Origin: Anaerolinea thermophila
Lineage (GTDB): Bacteria > Chloroflexota > Anaerolineae > Anaerolineales > Villigracilaceae
NCBI GenBank assembly: GCA_020721605.1
Contig: DYML01000007.1
Location: forward strand, 1 to 40,366
DNA: 40,366 nucleotides
Direction of reading: 5' to 3'
Shown here: positions 7,609-15,564 of the stretch, one piece after another
Layout: every line of letters begins with the position of its first letter
Position numbering within the stretch: the first letter of the stretch is position 1
The notes under the pieces: generated by a model
Database searches by the model: none
Told to the model about the DNA's origin: nothing
The model's input: the letters and a program-made list of their open reading frames with translations, nothing else
Made by a program: the position numbers and the translations under genes

Positions 7609-8616
7609 ATGATGAACAATGAAATTACCGAGATATTGCAAGAGTATCTCCTCATTGAAGAAGATTCCTTAAAACATATTTTGCTGGATATATTGGATCT
7701 GTGCAAAAGCGAAAGGGGCGCCAGCGACGCCATTGTTCAACTTGAATCCACCCTGGAAGATTACTCTTCCGGTCTCGAATTTCTTGACCGCGTTCCCCTT
7801 TATTACATATTTTTATCGTATGCACAATATAAATGGGGCGAATTCCCCAACTCTATAAATTCGGCTTCCAACGCGCTTCAAGGCTTTAAACAAAAAAACA
7901 ACATTAGAAACAGCGTCATTGCCCTGTGGATGCGCGCACTACTCCACCAGGAAAGCGGTCATATTGACGCGGCGAGAGACGACACCGCCAGTGGAATTAA
8001 TTTGGCTGAGAGAGAATTGGAAGACAGCAAACGCACCAGTCATTATAAAGAATTAGAAGACTCCAAAATTATTTATTCACGAATGCTCGCTCTTCGTCAA
8101 TGCCTAAATTCCGGTTTTTCAAAATCATCGTACGCTCCCCAGCCGCAATTTTCATTCCTGTCTTTTCCAATTTACACACTTCACATCACACCCGAAGGAA
8201 AAATTGCATATGAAAACGCTCCCCAGGGTGAAGTAATTGTTCAAACTTTAACCATCAAAGGTTTGCCGCACACAATCCATAGCCTCAGCAATTGGTCCGA
8301 AGTAATTATGCGCCCGGCTGCCTATCGTTGGCTCCAAATTCAAGGGGACGGAATGGACAACGCCAGACCCATCCCCATTTTAGACGGAGATTGTGTCCTC
8401 GTAATAGACATCCCGCGCGGAGATTACAAACCGCACTACGGAGAAATTGTCATTGCCGCCAGACATACCACAGACAATAAAGAAGAACCCGCGCTGCTCA
8501 AACGCTTTAACCGTGAAGGGCTATGCTCTGAAAGCAAAGAAAACCACCCGATCATTGCGCTGCAAGATGTATCCCTTTATGGCTTGGTAATTGCAGTTGC
8601 AAAACAGGTTAAATAA
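7609..8616 (+). CDS. TPR-like protein with S24/LexA-like domain lacking catalytic Ser
   Basis: Residues ~55-150 form paired helices of TPR type (PLYYIFLSYAQYKWGEFPNSINSASNAL...). The C-terminal ~150 residues resemble the LexA/S24 fold: LQIQGDGMDNARPIPILDGDCVLVI, GEIVIAA, ALLKRF, NHPIIALQDVSLYGLVIAV. In S24 proteases the first block reads GDSM with the nucleophilic Ser; here it is GDGM, so the Ser is Gly, while the Lys of LLKRF is kept. It is therefore probably a non-proteolytic sensing or docking domain. A second ATG at 7612 has better spacing from the GAGGA site, so the true start may be one codon later. It lies between the SPFH pair and the ATPases in the same block. Confidence 0.68.
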   Translation: MMNNEITEILQEYLLIEEDSLKHILLDILDLCKSERGASDAIVQLESTLEDYSSGLEFLDRVPLYYIFLSYAQYKWGEFPNSINSASNALQGFKQKNNIRNSVIALWMRALLHQESGHIDAARDDTASGINLAERELEDSKRTSHYKELEDSKIIYSRMLALRQCLNSGFSKSSYAPQPQFSFLSFPIYTLHITPEGKIAYENAPQGEVIVQTLTIKGLPHTIHSLSNWSEVIMRPAAYRWLQIQGDGMDNARPIPILDGDCVLVIDIPRGDYKPHYGEIVIAARHTTDNKEEPALLKRFNREGLCSESKENHPIIALQDVSLYGLVIAVAKQVK

Positions 8617-8662
8617 ATTTTATAGCGCGGCTTATTGGTGAAAAACTCAAATCACCACAAGA

Positions 8663-8710
8663 CAACACATCAAAAATGAACTGAAACGCCAGTTCATCTT
8701 TGATGTGTTG
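8663..8710. repeat. Long hairpin, 21-bp stem
   Basis: CAACACATCAAAAATGAACTG and its reverse complement (one mismatch) flank the loop AAACGC. The stem is long and not followed by a T run, so it does not look like a classic intrinsic terminator. It could be a transcript-end or processing structure for the three upstream genes, or a remnant of a small repeat element. Confidence 0.65.
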
Positions 8711-8969
8711 AATATGATGCCATCGCCTCCTTTTGATCTTGAAAATTTGACTTTTTTCATACCATCGACTCAGGCGGAACTGCATTGTGTACCGCAACCC
8801 TGACTCGTTAGGCTCAACCTATTTGCGATGCTTTTTACTGCTGGTCTCAACTAACTACAGTGTACAGGGTTTCGGTCAGCCAAATCAGACGCCTTGCTTG
8901 GATATTTCTGGCGCACAAATATCTTGTATCTTACACAAATCTAACCAGTAAAAAAATAAATGGAAAATT

Positions 8970-8997
8970 TTGTGATTGTGTTGAACTGCTATATAAT
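8970..8997 (+). promoter_or_regulatory. Candidate sigma-70 promoter before the ATPase genes
   Basis: TTGTGA (8970-8975) and a perfect TATAAT (8992-8997) are 16 bases apart, about 90 bases upstream of a short leader ORF and 145 bases upstream of the membrane ATPase gene. The stretch is AT-rich and non-coding. This would give the downstream genes their own promoter. Confidence 0.5.
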
Positions 8998-9084
8998 AAA
9001 TTAAGAGTTGGAATAACAGCGCATTAAAATTCGCCGCCCAACCACAGGCTCATGTCATTAATCCCCATCAGGGAGATGTGAATT

Positions 9085-9141
9085 ATGCCGACTAAAAATC
9101 AAATAAAAATGTTTGAAAACATCATTTCAAAGGGGGCGTGA
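9085..9141 (+). CDS. Candidate 18-residue leader peptide ORF
   Basis: ATG at 9085 follows a GGGAG site by nine bases and encodes MPTKNQIKMFENIISKGA. Its TGA overlaps the ATG of the ATPase gene at 9141 (TGATG), an arrangement that often couples translation. It is too short for the ORF track. It might regulate the downstream gene, be a genuine small protein, or be chance; the Shine-Dalgarno site and exact overlap are the only support. Confidence 0.3.
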   Translation: MPTKNQIKMFENIISKGA

Positions 9142-11468
9142 TGAAATATACCAAATTTTGGACTCCGCCCGCCTGGCTGGAGCCATCCTTTATTTTTATG
9201 GCATTTTTTGTTGCCGCCACAGCAGCGATGGCGCTTGTATTGTGGTTTCTCGTCACCTTTGTGGTTCCTTTTAATTTATACACCAAACAAACTGACTCTA
9301 TTATTTTGAACAATGGTCAGACGCTTCAAGTTGAATATCCAAACTTGGTATTGGTTGAAAACACACCAGCATACATTACTTTCATACTCCACGGCGAATC
9401 AAACGCAGTCGTTCCCGCGTCTTTCACCGTACAAATTCCCGTGGGATTAACCGTCGTAGAACCCTCAGCGCAGGCTCACACCAACAGTTTAACCATAACC
9501 GCCTTCGGGCTGGGCAGCGCAACCAAGCCAGACCAAATAAAAATTGGGGTTACAAATTCACACTCAATGAACAGCCTTTTGCTTTTTGTTCGCCGCCCTT
9601 TGATCATTAACTCAAATTTATTTTTGAGCGCACAAAAAATCCAAATAGGAATTGAGACCATTCGCTGGGTATCTGCCCGTGAAATTGTAAAAAATACAAT
9701 TAATGAAAAAAGCACCCTCATTTTATTAGTAACCGGATTTTTATCTGGCGCGGGAGCATTAATACTTCAATACACCAAAACATATCGTGACCGTCTCCGC
9801 GAAGATCGACAAAAAAAGGAAGAAAGATTTTATAAACTTCTCCAGCAAGATTTTGAAGGCGCTATAAGCGCATTTTTGCGAACTGGAAACGGCAGCCAAT
9901 TGCAAGATGATGATTTCATCATGTACAAAACATTGGTGGAGCAATTTAATTGGTATCATAAATTATCCGCCAATATCCGTGAAAATCTTAAAAGAAAAAA
10001 ATTTACCGAAGCCAGACGGCGGGTGAAAAATTTAAAAGAACTGAGCAAACTTGTCTCCGAACTGCAGGATGAGGAAAAAAATGAAATACAGATTTTATAT
10101 GATCTGTGCGAACTCGCCTCCATTTATGACCGCAAAAATAAAACATTGTCTCTGCAAGAGGTCGGCATTCTCAAATCGGCTTATCGGCGTTGGAATGATC
10201 TAGCCTCCATCATCACCGACTTAATTCAAGACTTCTCCTCTTCTCCGGGAAATTATTTTTTATTGCGTGATGTATTTCAACAAGACAAAGACGGCAAAAA
10301 GGTCTTACAAAATTCAAACCTGCAATATGTGATGGGAAAATGGCCCCAAAAAAAATTTGACGAACTTGGCAAGGAAGCGCTTGAAATTGCATATTCGCTT
10401 CACTGGCGACTGTCATGGTCTGGCATGGAAAGAAATTTATCAGAGAAAATTCAACGATGGCTTTCAGGGCATCGGTGTGAAACGCCAGACGCTCATACCA
10501 ATTTGTATCTCGGCTCTGAATATGCAGAGTTGGACTACAAATTAACAGAAATTGCCATTCAACATCCCGTTTTTAACCAAATCCACGAACCCTCTCCCTC
10601 CATTGTTTTTGGCGCAGAAGGCATGGGAAAAACAGCCTCTGCGTTGCGATCCGTTAAGATGTGTCAAAATTGGGCAAACTCAGGCGGGCGGCTTCCAAGA
10701 GTCTTCCCTGTTTATGCTCCCTTTGAACCTGGCGTCAGCGCAAAAAATTTTCTGGTAAAAAAAATTTCACACACGCTGATTAATTTTATATCTGATAACC
10801 CCAGAAGATTTCTCAACGCCCCTTCTGCTCAAAAGACTGCGATGGGGAGGTTAATGTTGCATTACGCAAAAAACATGGACATTTTGCGTCTCAACTTTTT
10901 TAGTTCCCCGTTTGAAAATTTTTTTAGCGACACAGAGCAGGTTCTTCAGTATATTTCAAACCTTGGCTATTCACCCGCAAATAGAATGGAAAAGGATGAA
11001 ATGCTAAATCTTCTTTATCTGGCTCTACCAGACGGCTTTGATCATATTTATTTTTTTTGGGATATTCAGAGTTGCGCCCCGCAAGCCGATATGATCGGTC
11101 AGGTAAAAGAAATTGAAAACCTGGCACTGCCGCTCTCAAGACAGAATATCTTTATCAAAATATTTTGCCCGCTGACAGCAAAGTACGCCTTAAAAAAACT
11201 GAACGGATTTCACCATCTAAGCGATATTAACTGGACAGAATCTCAATTAAGAGAATTAATAGAAACACGGATCAAAATGTTTGATGTTCTCTGGGAACGT
11301 GGGGTTGAAGATTCGGTCAGCCTGGTGGTATCTGCCGCGTCCTCTTCGCCGCGCCTCGCCATTCGGCTCTTGATTGCCTTGTTTGATTATGTGGACAAAC
11401 ACTTTCAAGAAGGCGATAAATTAAGCAAATATATATTTGATGAAGTTGTATCCACCCTGCAAGAGTAA
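9141..11468 (+). CDS. Membrane-anchored P-loop ATPase with an extracytoplasmic domain
   Basis: I use the ATG at 9141 (AAGGGGG site upstream) instead of the GTG one codon before. Residues ~15-43 are a membrane helix and ~195-217 a second (LILLVTGFLSGAGALILQY). The ~150 residues between are beta-rich (FTVQIPVGLTVVEPS...) and presumably outside the membrane, like an Ig-type domain. Inside, a long helical region precedes a P-loop domain with Walker A GAEGMGKTA (~residue 490) and a Walker B-like strand FDHIYFFWDIQS (~632). The motif context (PSIVFGAEGMGKTASALRS) matches that of the next two ATPases, so the three look like paralogues of the AAA/STAND class. The topology suggests a transmembrane sensor that signals through its NTPase. 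Function unknown. Confidence 0.72.
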   Translation: MKYTKFWTPPAWLEPSFIFMAFFVAATAAMALVLWFLVTFVVPFNLYTKQTDSIILNNGQTLQVEYPNLVLVENTPAYITFILHGESNAVVPASFTVQIPVGLTVVEPSAQAHTNSLTITAFGLGSATKPDQIKIGVTNSHSMNSLLLFVRRPLIINSNLFLSAQKIQIGIETIRWVSAREIVKNTINEKSTLILLVTGFLSGAGALILQYTKTYRDRLREDRQKKEERFYKLLQQDFEGAISAFLRTGNGSQLQDDDFIMYKTLVEQFNWYHKLSANIRENLKRKKFTEARRRVKNLKELSKLVSELQDEEKNEIQILYDLCELASIYDRKNKTLSLQEVGILKSAYRRWNDLASIITDLIQDFSSSPGNYFLLRDVFQQDKDGKKVLQNSNLQYVMGKWPQKKFDELGKEALEIAYSLHWRLSWSGMERNLSEKIQRWLSGHRCETPDAHTNLYLGSEYAELDYKLTEIAIQHPVFNQIHEPSPSIVFGAEGMGKTASALRSVKMCQNWANSGGRLPRVFPVYAPFEPGVSAKNFLVKKISHTLINFISDNPRRFLNAPSAQKTAMGRLMLHYAKNMDILRLNFFSSPFENFFSDTEQVLQYISNLGYSPANRMEKDEMLNLLYLALPDGFDHIYFFWDIQSCAPQADMIGQVKEIENLALPLSRQNIFIKIFCPLTAKYALKKLNGFHHLSDINWTESQLRELIETRIKMFDVLWERGVEDSVSLVVSAASSSPRLAIRLLIALFDYVDKHFQEGDKLSKYIFDEVVSTLQE

Positions 11469-11525
11469 TGATAAAAATTATTTACACACGTACCGCAGCC
11501 ATCTATTGCCGGGTTTTATAAAAAA

Positions 11526-12869
11526 ATGCACAAAGATAAAGGTCTCTCAATTTTTATGACAAAAAATGCCGAGGCTGAACCCTGGCTAACTCAACACGCC
11601 TTTGTTGCCCCGCCAGATTTTGAATCCTTCACCAACTTTAACTCCAGTATTATTTATGTAAAAACAGGGGATGGAAAAACTGCCCTCTGCCAGGCTTTGT
11701 CTCAATATGCTCTTAATCAAATTCAATGTATGCCGGTTTCCTGGTCGCCCAATTTAACCTGCAATTTGCATGGTTCAGTCACAGACCTGGCTATGGCACA
11801 CTTCTCGAATATTCTTTCTGCCTGTGCCAGCCAAACTTTACATCGGTTGATGATTGCCCCCCAAAAACAGCAAAAGGAATGTCTGGCGGCTGGTTTTATC
11901 CCCCAGTTTCTACATCAATTTGCCATCGGCGAAGATCAAAAAATTATAAAAAAACAATTCAGCGCATCGAAGCCGTTTTCAATGAGCAAAAATATAGACC
12001 TGGTTACGCTTGCAACACAACTCATTAATGGCATTAAAAACATGGGGTTTTCTGGCGGAATTTGGATCATCGTGGACGGAGCAACGTGGACTTCCGCCAT
12101 CGAAAAACAAACCACGGTAGATGCTCTGCTCGCAATTCTCTCCACACTTCGCTTATTTGAAATTCAGGGTTTTCATTTTAAGATGGTTTTGCCCATTGAA
12201 TTGGAAAGAAACTTTTCTGAAATTCTCTCCAAAGATAAATGTCGGGTGATGATCTCCAGGGTTTCATGGGAAAAGAAACATTTGCAGCAGATGATTGAGA
12301 AACGCCTGCGGTTTGCCTTACAAGACACCGAAGCCAGCGTAGCGCAGATCTACGCTGCCGATGACTTATTTACCTGGCTTACCGCATGTAGCGGACTTTC
12401 GCCGCGCGGCTGGCTGGAATATTTCCGCCCCATATTTGCCACCGTTTGGGAAATTTATCAAACAGAGGGGCTGCGTATGCTGCAAAAAGATGAATGGATC
12501 GCAGCCCGAAAACGATCCTCTTTGCAATTAAGGTTTTACCCGGACTTAAATCAAATTGTGGTTGGGCAAAACGCCCCACAAACACTTTCGCAAGAAGAGA
12601 TGGCAATTTTTTCTTACTTGTATAAAAACGAAAATCAATATTGCACCAAACGCGAAATTTACAACAAGGCATATCTGCCATTTAATGTAAATAAGCAGAG
12701 CAAAGAAATAAGCGCACAGGACGATCTTCCAAAAGAATATGACGACCTCGTAAACACAGCCATTCACCGTTTGCGCAAATCCATAGAACCATTGCCCAAA
12801 GAACCTGTCTTTATTACCATGAAGAAAAACCTGGGCTACCGCCTTTCCCTTCAGGCATTTTACGAATAA
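11526..12869 (+). CDS. P-loop ATPase fused to an OmpR-type winged-helix DNA-binding domain
   Basis: The N-terminal part has a P-loop-like YVKTGDGKTALCQAL (~residue 45), in which the first Gly of GxxxxGKT is replaced, and a Walker B-like strand GGIWIIVDGATW (~177). The last ~110 residues match the OmpR/PhoB effector domain: LRFYPDLNQIVVG, LSQEEMAIFSYLYKNENQYCTKREIYN, a recognition helix around DLVNTAIHRLRKSIEP, and the wing FITMKKNLGYRL. There is no receiver domain. This makes it the likely transcriptional output of the block, with DNA binding tied to an ATPase that may bind nucleotide weakly. It shares ATPase style with the genes on both sides. An internal ATG at 11556 is an alternative start. 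Confidence 0.72.
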   Translation: MHKDKGLSIFMTKNAEAEPWLTQHAFVAPPDFESFTNFNSSIIYVKTGDGKTALCQALSQYALNQIQCMPVSWSPNLTCNLHGSVTDLAMAHFSNILSACASQTLHRLMIAPQKQQKECLAAGFIPQFLHQFAIGEDQKIIKKQFSASKPFSMSKNIDLVTLATQLINGIKNMGFSGGIWIIVDGATWTSAIEKQTTVDALLAILSTLRLFEIQGFHFKMVLPIELERNFSEILSKDKCRVMISRVSWEKKHLQQMIEKRLRFALQDTEASVAQIYAADDLFTWLTACSGLSPRGWLEYFRPIFATVWEIYQTEGLRMLQKDEWIAARKRSSLQLRFYPDLNQIVVGQNAPQTLSQEEMAIFSYLYKNENQYCTKREIYNKAYLPFNVNKQSKEISAQDDLPKEYDDLVNTAIHRLRKSIEPLPKEPVFITMKKNLGYRLSLQAFYE

Positions 12870-13013
12870 ACCATGTTAGTTTGTTGTTGGTTGGGCGCAA
12901 GATACATAAAAGACCCACAAGAGTTTTTTTCGCTACAATGATGCAATCTTAAGACCCTGTTAAAACGGGCGCTGTTTATATTTTATTTGCACTGTGATTT
13001 TGGCGCGGCTTGA

Positions 13014-14267
13014 ATGGTCTTTGACATGGACGAGATAAAAATAATGAGCAAAGAACAAAAAAAATCCATCCTGCCAGAAACCGCGCTCTCTAACTGGCTT
13101 TCCCGCATGGGATTGAATTTAAACCCTTTTGAATACATAGATGCCGGAAAAGACCCGCTGATTCCCAATTACCTGGTAGATCACGATCAATTTGCAAATG
13201 TGAGCGGCGACCAGCCATCTTTCATATTTGCGCCCGCCGGAGGCGGCAAGACCGCATTTCGCGTGCGGCTGGCGGGGGATTGCCGTGCGGGCAGGCAGGG
13301 TCACAAAATATTCCCTGTCATTTACCAGCCCACTGCGCCCGCTGTTCAAGGTCAAGATAACTATCAATTGGAAAAGACCCAGCGCACAGACCTGTTGCGC
13401 TTTGCCTGCCAGGAATTGCTCTTGTACCTGGTTTATCACCCATACTTGCTTGAAGAAATGCCCCTGGCGCTTCGCCAAAATTTTCTCCAAAATTTATCCT
13501 GGGGCTTGGATTTTCCACTTGCCTATTATCTTAACCAAATAAACAAAGCAAAGAGCCTCGAACCCATTCTCGCCGCATTTGATCCTACTGCCCGTTCATT
13601 GCCCAACCCGCCAGGCATGGAAGATATTAAATATCTTTATAAAAAATTAAACCACTCCCCCCCTCCGACTGGGCGTAAACCGAAAATTGAAAAAAGATTT
13701 AATATCCTATTTGACCTGATTCTCAACCAACTAAAGTTCGAATCTGTTTATCTTTTGATTGATGGCGTAGACGCATTCTTTGAAACCGCAAACAACCCCC
13801 AGTGCACACTTGGTACAATTTCCTGGCTGTTAAATAATGCGCCGCGTTGGCAGCAGGAGCATATTTACCCAAAATATTTTTTGCCCGATCAAATGTATTC
13901 CGCAGTGATGGCAGACCCAGGTTTTCATCTATTGACTTCGATGAGCAAAATCACTATCATTAAATGGAACGCAAAAGCGCTTGGCAAAGTAATTCAAAAA
14001 AGATTACAAGATGCCAGCGACGGCAAGTTTGACAGCCTAACAGCCATCAGCGACCGCGCCCTGCGCGCCTCTGGACATTCACCAGAAGAAGTAATAATCA
14101 CCGATTTTTGCAGGCTAAAAAAAATAAGCCCGCGCAGCCTAATTCGGTCTGTAGATTGGTTGTTCACCCACCATGTTCGGCATGAACAGCCGCAAGCCAA
14201 ACTTACCCCGCAAGACCTGCAAGCCGTGCGCAAATGGATTCGCAGCGAGTATTCTGCGAAAAAATAA
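13014..14267 (+). CDS. Predicted P-loop ATPase (AAA/STAND-like)
   Basis: Walker A is FAPAGGGKTAFRVRLAG (~residue 72) and Walker B is SVYLLIDGVDAFFE (~245). The N-terminal lead-in (NPFEYIDAGKDPLIPNYLVDHDQFANV) and the P-loop setting resemble the two preceding ATPases, but no membrane helix or DNA-binding domain is present. The C-terminus is helical (GHSPEEVIITDFCRLKKISPRSLIRSVDWLF) as in the lid/sensor region of this class. The start is uncertain: ATGs at 13026 and 13044 are in frame and none has a strong ribosome binding site. It may be the soluble partner of the membrane ATPase. Role unknown. Confidence 0.68.
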   Translation: MVFDMDEIKIMSKEQKKSILPETALSNWLSRMGLNLNPFEYIDAGKDPLIPNYLVDHDQFANVSGDQPSFIFAPAGGGKTAFRVRLAGDCRAGRQGHKIFPVIYQPTAPAVQGQDNYQLEKTQRTDLLRFACQELLLYLVYHPYLLEEMPLALRQNFLQNLSWGLDFPLAYYLNQINKAKSLEPILAAFDPTARSLPNPPGMEDIKYLYKKLNHSPPPTGRKPKIEKRFNILFDLILNQLKFESVYLLIDGVDAFFETANNPQCTLGTISWLLNNAPRWQQEHIYPKYFLPDQMYSAVMADPGFHLLTSMSKITIIKWNAKALGKVIQKRLQDASDGKFDSLTAISDRALRASGHSPEEVIITDFCRLKKISPRSLIRSVDWLFTHHVRHEQPQAKLTPQDLQAVRKWIRSEYSAKK

Positions 14268-14320
14268 TGTACCAAGCCGATTTTGATCGGCGGACAATCT
14301 GGTTTTGGCGACTGGGTTAA
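14267..14320 (+). CDS. Candidate 17-residue aromatic-rich peptide ORF
   Basis: The ATG overlaps the TAA of the preceding ATPase gene by one base (TAATG), and the ORF encodes MYQADFDRRTIWFWRLG. It fills much of the 94-base gap before the next gene. No Shine-Dalgarno site is obvious, but start/stop overlap can allow re-initiation. A perfect 6-bp hairpin (GCCGAT/ATCGGC, 14276-14291) lies inside it, which may be its real function. Coding status is doubtful. Confidence 0.2.
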   Translation: MYQADFDRRTIWFWRLG

Positions 14321-14361
14321 GGTTGCAGTTGCTCACATCACTGGCGTGGGGAGCGTTTTCA

Positions 14362-15564
14362 ATGGCTACTTTCAGTTCTGATGAGTTTGTAAACCGCGAA
14401 GAAGAACTTAAGCACATAAAAGATAAAATTGTTAGGCTGGCGCGAGGCGACCCTTTTGCCCCAAAAGAAAGGGTCTTTCACTTGGTTGGACCATCGGGAA
14501 TAGGCAAAAGTTGCCTGCTTGAGGAGTGTTATCAATTTGTCAATTCTCTCCCGCAATCCATTCCCATATTGATCAAGTCCTACCCGCTTAGAAAAAAAGA
14601 CGGAGAATTTATAGAAAATTTTCTATTGGCAGTCTGCGAAGAATTTTATAAAAATCAAAAAAAAATAGTTTTAAACAAAAGCGGAAGAACATTACTTAAA
14701 TTTGGCGCCGATATTACAAAGCGTATTAACGAATATGCTGAAGAGCATGTTGTTGTTCTTCTTTTAGATGAAATGGACATCCATCAAAAAGAAGTATTGC
14801 AGTCAATTGAAGAACATTTATTGGAAAATCTGCTCGAAAACAGCAAGCGCGTTATGCTCATTACCGCAGGCAGAGAACCCGCAGCGCTAAATGTTTTTTC
14901 TCTACGCCCCGGACCGGAGAATATATTCAAACTCGCTGTCTTTGACGAAAAAAATACAACCAGACAGTTGGAAAAACTCAATCCAAAATTAGTGCGCATC
15001 GCGGGCAAAATTAGAAAATTAGGCGGGGGAGTTCCTGGAAATAACAAAAGGTTGGCTGGGCTGGTATCTGGAGAACCTTTGGATATTTTGGATGACCTGC
15101 AAGCCATTCAATTTTTATTGATTGATATTAAGCAAAAAATTGAAAAGCCATTTCATTTCATAGTGGAAGCCATTTGCATTTTGTCCGATTTTCACCCCGA
15201 AGATGTTGCGCCCTTACTTGAAAATCACCCGGCGTTGGGCGGGCAATGGGACGAGATTCGAATTAGAGAAGTATTTACCAATCTCAGACAGGCTCGAATT
15301 GGACCAGGCGGTTTAATTAATTGGGATAAAGAAAAAAGAAGCTGGGTGATGGAAGAACCAACACGTAAAATATTTGAGTTGGAATTGCAGCTGCAAGATG
15401 TAAACTTATGGAAGCAGTTACATTGCACCGCGTATCAAATGTATCAAAAGTGGGGCGAGGAATTAAATTCGCAACTGTACAGACAAAAAGCAATATATCA
15501 TCGGCAGTGCCTGCAATCTATGGGGTACGATTGTCTTAATCTCCAAGCGAGGGATGACCAATGA
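14362..15564 (+). CDS. STAND-like P-loop NTPase
   Basis: I start at ATG 14362 (MATFSSDEFVNREEEL), preceded by GGGGAG, rather than the TTG at 14305 in the track. The protein opens with the FVNREEEL motif common at the front of STAND and AAA NTPase domains. Walker A HLVGPSGIGKSCLLEE (~residue 42) and Walker B VVVLLLDEMDI (~133) follow, then an Arg-rich helix ending a sensor strand (RVMLITAGREPA). The C-terminal part is helical without an obvious repeat. Its stop overlaps the start of the large STAND-TPR gene (ATGA), so the two are co-translated. Such NTPases act as nucleotide-driven switches; the ligand is unknown. Confidence 0.75.
   Translation: MATFSSDEFVNREEELKHIKDKIVRLARGDPFAPKERVFHLVGPSGIGKSCLLEECYQFVNSLPQSIPILIKSYPLRKKDGEFIENFLLAVCEEFYKNQKKIVLNKSGRTLLKFGADITKRINEYAEEHVVVLLLDEMDIHQKEVLQSIEEHLLENLLENSKRVMLITAGREPAALNVFSLRPGPENIFKLAVFDEKNTTRQLEKLNPKLVRIAGKIRKLGGGVPGNNKRLAGLVSGEPLDILDDLQAIQFLLIDIKQKIEKPFHFIVEAICILSDFHPEDVAPLLENHPALGGQWDEIRIREVFTNLRQARIGPGGLINWDKEKRSWVMEEPTRKIFELELQLQDVNLWKQLHCTAYQMYQKWGEELNSQLYRQKAIYHRQCLQSMGYDCLNLQARDDQ

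Larger units (their letters stand above)
8617..9084. other. Long intergenic region inside the ATPase block
   Basis: Nearly 470 bases carry no convincing gene. The region holds a long hairpin at 8663-8710 and a good promoter at 8970-8997. The minus-strand ORF at 8609-8797 reads through the hairpin and shows no recognisable family. The remainder shows nothing I can name. It splits the block into an upstream trio (two SPFH proteins and the TPR/S24-like protein) and a downstream set of ATPases and radical SAM. Confidence 0.5.

Noticed and set aside
8609-8797. 62-residue minus-strand ORF
   Set aside because: It reads through the 21-bp hairpin, has no ribosome binding site and no recognisable motif.
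12873-12941. 22-residue ORF MLVCCWLGARYIKDPQEFFSLQ after the ATPase-winged helix gene
   Set aside because: No ribosome binding site, no overlap with a neighbouring gene, and odd composition; treated as non-coding.
14305-14361. TTG start extending the STAND-like NTPase by 19 residues
   Set aside because: The ATG at 14362 has a GGGGAG site and begins the conserved FVNREEEL region; the extension is not needed.
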